Below are positions 5,914-8,322 of a DNA stretch of 8,322 nucleotides, in pieces. The notes beneath the pieces were generated by a model. The model made no database searches, had not been told where the DNA came from, and saw only the letters and a program-made list of their open reading frames with translations. Source of the stretch: Chloroflexota bacterium. GTDB taxonomy: Bacteria > Chloroflexota > Anaerolineae > Anaerolineales > UBA11858. Position 1 is the stretch's first letter; every line of letters starts with the position of its first letter. The DNA lies in assembly GCA_003513015.1 (NCBI GenBank), contig DOTA01000055.1:1-8322 (forward strand). Direction: 5' to 3'. A program made the translations under genes and the position numbers.

Positions 5914-6138
5914 AAGATTACATTGGATTGAGGCTCATCAGGCTTTCTAACGAACATGGATCTCAAAAAAGGATGAATTTTGGCTTTACACCGAAAATAG
6001 ACCGCACTTGGTTGAAAATTGCGCTTCCTGCCTTTAAAAACGCAATTTTCAACCGTAGGTATTATAGAAAAGTTGGAAATAAAAGTGCTGAATTGGTACG
6101 AGTGGGGATCCAAAGCGCAAGCGGTTTTTTGTGGAAAA
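5914..6138. other. Intergenic stretch without a supportable gene
   Basis: About 225 bases, more AT-rich than the neighbouring genes, between the tRNA terminator and the 3' end of the dioxygenase gene. Short open frames here lack ribosome binding sites and recognisable products. The only clear structure is the inverted repeat at 6010-6054. Confidence 0.6.
6010..6054. repeat. Perfect 14-bp inverted repeat with 17-base loop
   Basis: GGTTGAAAATTGCG at 6010-6023 is exactly reverse-complemented at 6041-6054, with an A-rich 17-base loop between. No T-run follows on either strand, so it is not a standard intrinsic terminator. It lies 85 bases beyond the dioxygenase stop and would fold in that gene's 3' RNA. 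It could be an RNA-stabilising or factor-dependent termination hairpin, or one copy of a small dispersed repeat. No second copy is in the window. Confidence 0.7.
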
Positions 6139-6963
6139 CTATTGGATAACAAATGAAGTCATCGTCAACGAACCGGCCACAGGGCTGTCATTGAAGTAAG
6201 CGACTTGTTCGCTAGCTTCTTTCAACGCCAGAATATACAATGCAGGCAGATAATGTTCTGGCGTTGGCACTGCCAACTCAACAGCGGCTCCCAATTTTGG
6301 ATAATTGATCAACTCTTTGTGGCGATCATCATCAATAAGTTTCTTGAATAGTTCGTTGGCTTCAATCGCCCAATCCAGGCCGAAGGGCTTGTTGAAGTCA
6401 TGCCAGCTATTCCCTTTTAGAACTACCCGATTGAGATTGTGAACAAGATTTCCACTTCCCAAAATTAGCACATTTTGCTGGCGCAAGGAGAACAATTCCC
6501 GTCCAAGGGCGTAGTGTTCGTGAGGTTGCTTGGCATAATCCAAACTGAGTTGAACCACGGGAATATCCGCTTTGGGATACATGTGTTTTAGTACACTCCA
6601 ACAACCGTGATCCAAACCCCATTTCTGATCCAGTTTGATTGTCTTGTTACTCACTTTTTCAATGGTCTCGGTTAGCCATTGGCTACCAGGGGCAGGGTAT
6701 TGAACCTGATAAAGGGTTTGCGGAAAACCGCCAAAATCATGGATGGTGCGCGGTCTCTCCATATCTGTTACGAATGTTCCCCAGGTTTGCCAATGGGCAG
6801 AAATGCAGAGAATAGCTTTTGGTCGAGGTAATGATTTTCCAAGTTCCTGCCAACGAAGAGAAAACTCGTTGTCTTCAATGGCATTCATTGGGCTGCCATG
6901 GCCAACAAAAACTGTGGGCATTGTTGGGGTTTCATCCAAACTCGTAGAAAGTGGCTGAGTCAT
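6139..6963 (-). CDS. DODA-type extradiol ring-cleavage dioxygenase family protein (YgiD-like)
   Basis: A 274-residue enzyme of the class III extradiol (LigB/DODA) superfamily, close in pattern to E. coli YgiD, a zinc-containing 4,5-DOPA extradiol dioxygenase homologue. The metal and active-site residues are all present: GHGSPMN (H22), SAHW (H57), HDFGGFP (H75), DHGCW (H119), SGNLVHNL (H175) and PTPEHYLP (H237). Length and order match the family across the whole chain. The physiological substrate in bacteria is generally unknown, so a catecholic ring-opening role is only the family inference. The ATG at 6963 has a weak AAGAAAG six bases upstream. A second ATG at residue 15, just before the conserved strand, has no ribosome site, so the longer form is preferred. 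Single gene with a 111-base gap on its 5' side. No convincing promoter was seen there. Confidence 0.92.
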   Translation of the reverse strand: MTQPLSTSLDETPTMPTVFVGHGSPMNAIEDNEFSLRWQELGKSLPRPKAILCISAHWQTWGTFVTDMERPRTIHDFGGFPQTLYQVQYPAPGSQWLTETIEKVSNKTIKLDQKWGLDHGCWSVLKHMYPKADIPVVQLSLDYAKQPHEHYALGRELFSLRQQNVLILGSGNLVHNLNRVVLKGNSWHDFNKPFGLDWAIEANELFKKLIDDDRHKELINYPKLGAAVELAVPTPEHYLPALYILALKEASEQVAYFNDSPVAGSLTMTSFVIQ

Positions 6964-7042
6964 AACGTCTTTCTTGGTAGTAACTGAGCTGTAACTGCTT
7001 TCTTGCTAGCAGGATAGAGAATCGATGAGCAAGGTAGCGTAG

Positions 7043-7060
7043 ACCTCGTCTGAGCGAGGT
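7043..7060 (-). terminator. Weak hairpin after the DUF362 gene
   Basis: ACCTCG (7043-7048) and CGAGGT (7055-7060) form a 6-bp stem with a 6-base loop, 14 bases past the DUF362 stop. Imperfect flanking complementarity (GATAGAGAAT near 7014 and ATTCTATC at 7061-7068) could add structure. There is no U-tract, so termination would be inefficient or factor-dependent, and the dioxygenase gene might be partly cotranscribed. Confidence 0.3.
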
Positions 7061-7074
7061 ATTCTATCGCCCAA

Positions 7075-8238
7075 TTATTCTGCGGGAATGTATCCCATAG
7101 ATCCGAAAGTTTTCTCTTCTACCGGGTAAACATCGACGAGTTCATAGGAGCGGTTGCCAAGACCCAAAGCGGCTCCATATTCCACAACTTTGTACGGGTC
7201 CTTGTAGGGCCCGTGCAACCATTGGAGTGGGTGACCCTCGCGGGTGTGAATTTCCATACTGGTGGGAACATTTTCCTCGATCAGGCGAGATTCGGCCATT
7301 TTATCGAGAACAGCCTGATCCAGCGCGACGATATCATCCGAACCGAAGATGCCAGCATCGGGCAAGATGGGCATGCTGGTAAAGCCAAAACAGTCACAAA
7401 CCGGGGTCATCTGCGTAGCCAAAACCAGATGGGTGTGTTTGCCAGGTTCGAAGGTTGAGAGCGACATATCTACGCTATTGGCGCAGGCTTCTTGGAAGGC
7501 GTGGAAGTTGACCGGATCGATTTTCCAACTTTCGGGTGGGGCAACTTCCAGGCAGCGCCCGCACTGATTACAGGGTTCGATGTGAAGGTGTAAATCCCCA
7601 GGGCTTTCCTTATCCTCGGAGATAGCGCCGTGCGGACAAGCAGCCAGGATTTTCTTGAAATCATCCGCATGGTTAGTTTTGTCACGGAACCAATAGGGGT
7701 CAAAATGGCAAGAATCGTGCATGGCTGAACGGGTGGGTCCAACAACGCAGCCTAAGGCAATGTTTTTGAAGGCTCCACCGTAGGCGCAACTAGGGTGCCC
7801 CTTGGCATGGGCAAAATTTACCATGAAGGTGGCATCTTGGATCATGCCGGCTACTTTCCATTCCCGGATGTTCTTGAAGGTACGCTCATGGGCATAGTAA
7901 TACTTTCCGGTTAGACCTCCTACGGGGAACACCGGACACCCCAAAACTTCAGGTGTGTAGCCGCGTTCCGCGGCGCTGGCAGTATCCCACTCCACATCAC
8001 AAACAAAAGGTTTGCCACCTCCATCCTTAACGGCTTGAACAATTTTTCGCACAAATACCGGATGAATAACCGAATAGCCGATGTTGTTGCCCACATGCAG
8101 CTTGATAGCAACCAACTCATCTTTGACGCGCTCTCTAAGTTGGAGTTTTTCAATGATTAAATCGAGTTTGGCGGGCAGGGTTTCTTCTGCTTTCAAATGA
8201 GCTTGTCTGGGGGAACCAAAGTAAACGGTGGATGTCAT
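7075..8238 (-). CDS. DUF362 domain protein with a ferredoxin-like [4Fe-4S] region
   Basis: Soluble 387-residue protein of the DUF362 family, often annotated as 4Fe-4S-binding or uncharacterised Fe-S-centre protein. The N-terminal half carries DUF362 features: the strand VAIKLHVG, FVCDVEW, NFAHAKGHPS and GGAFKN (155-159). The ferredoxin-like insert has CPHGAIS (C201) and C223-x2-C226-x2-C229. The first triplet and last CP cysteine of a two-cluster ferredoxin are missing, since position 233 is alanine. Four cysteines remain, the right set for one [4Fe-4S] cluster. A CDC motif (C281, C283) and PDAGIFGSDDIVALD follow, as in other family members. The ATG at 8238 is chosen over an in-frame upstream ATG (8271) because AAAGGA lies six bases before it and family similarity begins there. 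Function is unknown; a redox or metal-handling role is inference. Confidence 0.88.
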   Translation of the reverse strand: MTSTVYFGSPRQAHLKAEETLPAKLDLIIEKLQLRERVKDELVAIKLHVGNNIGYSVIHPVFVRKIVQAVKDGGGKPFVCDVEWDTASAAERGYTPEVLGCPVFPVGGLTGKYYYAHERTFKNIREWKVAGMIQDATFMVNFAHAKGHPSCAYGGAFKNIALGCVVGPTRSAMHDSCHFDPYWFRDKTNHADDFKKILAACPHGAISEDKESPGDLHLHIEPCNQCGRCLEVAPPESWKIDPVNFHAFQEACANSVDMSLSTFEPGKHTHLVLATQMTPVCDCFGFTSMPILPDAGIFGSDDIVALDQAVLDKMAESRLIEENVPTSMEIHTREGHPLQWLHGPYKDPYKVVEYGAALGLGNRSYELVDVYPVEEKTFGSMGYIPAE

Positions 8239-8244
8239 GACAAT

Positions 8245-8250
8245 TCCTTT
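8245..8250 (-). promoter_or_regulatory. Ribosome binding site fixing the DUF362 start
   Basis: AAAGGA on the minus strand lies six bases before the ATG at 8238. It favours this start over the in-frame ATG eleven codons upstream at 8271. Confidence 0.8.
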
Positions 8251-8283
8251 TCTCTTTAATGGATTTTTCAATAGGTTTTGGCT

Positions 8284-8289
8284 ATTATA
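8284..8289 (-). promoter_or_regulatory. -10 box of the DUF362 gene
   Basis: A perfect TATAAT reads on the minus strand 45 bases before the ATG at 8238. The region upstream is T- and A-rich but has no clear TTGACA at 16-18 bases. Transcription from about 8277 would leave a 39-base leader and exclude the upstream ATG at 8271 as a well-placed start. Confidence 0.5.
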
Positions 8290-8322
8290 TACAAAAAATT
8301 TGATCTTCGGGGTTTAAAAAGA

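Noticed and set aside
6001..6009. AAGTGCGGT on the minus strand, identical to the core DNA uptake signal of Haemophilus
   Set aside because: A single 9-base match is expected by chance, there is no second copy in the window, and the genes do not look like Pasteurellaceae.
5928..6149. Plus-strand open frame of 73 codons in the intergenic gap
   Set aside because: Starts at TTG without a ribosome site, runs through the inverted repeat and into the 3' end of the dioxygenase gene. No recognisable product.
5835..6152. Minus-strand open frame of 105 codons ending in AGLGLEPRTFGL
   Set aside because: Its C-terminus is the antisense of the tRNA gene, a well-known source of false proteins, and its middle is the terminator and inverted repeat. 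No ribosome site.
6964..7042. Possible promoter for the dioxygenase gene (TTGCTC and nearby A/T-rich hexamers on the minus strand)
   Set aside because: No pair of -35 and -10 hexamers with acceptable spacing could be found, so no call is made.
8239..8271. Eleven-codon N-terminal extension of the DUF362 protein from the upstream ATG
   Set aside because: The extension is basic and outside the family pattern, and the AAAGGA site is spaced for the inner ATG at 8238.

Overview
The window reads as ordinary bacterial chromosome with balanced base composition. It holds nine protein genes, all on the minus strand, and one initiator tRNA gene on the plus strand. The gene set (a DUF362 iron-sulfur protein, a COG2220-type metallo-beta-lactamase-fold protein paired with a small alpha/beta protein, and a multi-spanning PrsW-like protease) resembles what I remember from Chloroflexota, class Anaerolineae. 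That assignment is inference from protein character, not from a search. I see no mobile element, phage gene, CRISPR array or rRNA.

Right part (about 6139-8322): a DUF362 protein with a ferredoxin-like cluster-binding region is read leftwards from a good -10 box and ribosome binding site. After a 111-base gap comes a YgiD-type (DODA family) extradiol dioxygenase with its own start. Between the dioxygenase and the tRNA lie about 230 bases without a supportable gene. They contain a perfect 14-bp inverted repeat and a hairpin terminator that should work in both directions.

Middle (about 5640-5910): an initiator tRNA-Met with a near-consensus sigma-70 promoter (TTGACC, 17 bases, TATAAT) and its own terminator is transcribed rightwards. 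It is divergent from a two-gene unit made of an MBL-fold protein with an eroded metal motif and a 100-residue protein of unknown function. That unit ends in a strong terminator-like hairpin.

Left part (8-4599): five tightly packed genes form what looks like one operon, read leftwards. In order they are mutY, an M19-family dipeptidase, a four-helix membrane protein of unknown function, a PrsW-like membrane protease and dedA. Junctions are 4-base overlaps or gaps of 1-3 bases. MutY carries a Nudix domain whose catalytic box looks intact, so one chain may combine mismatch adenine removal with hydrolysis of oxidised nucleotides. The operon starts immediately after the hairpin, and mutY has no Shine-Dalgarno sequence. 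Its expression therefore probably depends on read-through from the MBL-fold unit or on an unusual start.

I did not find a clearly new multi-gene system. The points most worth a second look are the mutY start region, the MutY-Nudix fusion, the altered MBL metal site, the one-cluster DUF362 arrangement, and the membrane/peptide/DNA-repair mix of the operon.
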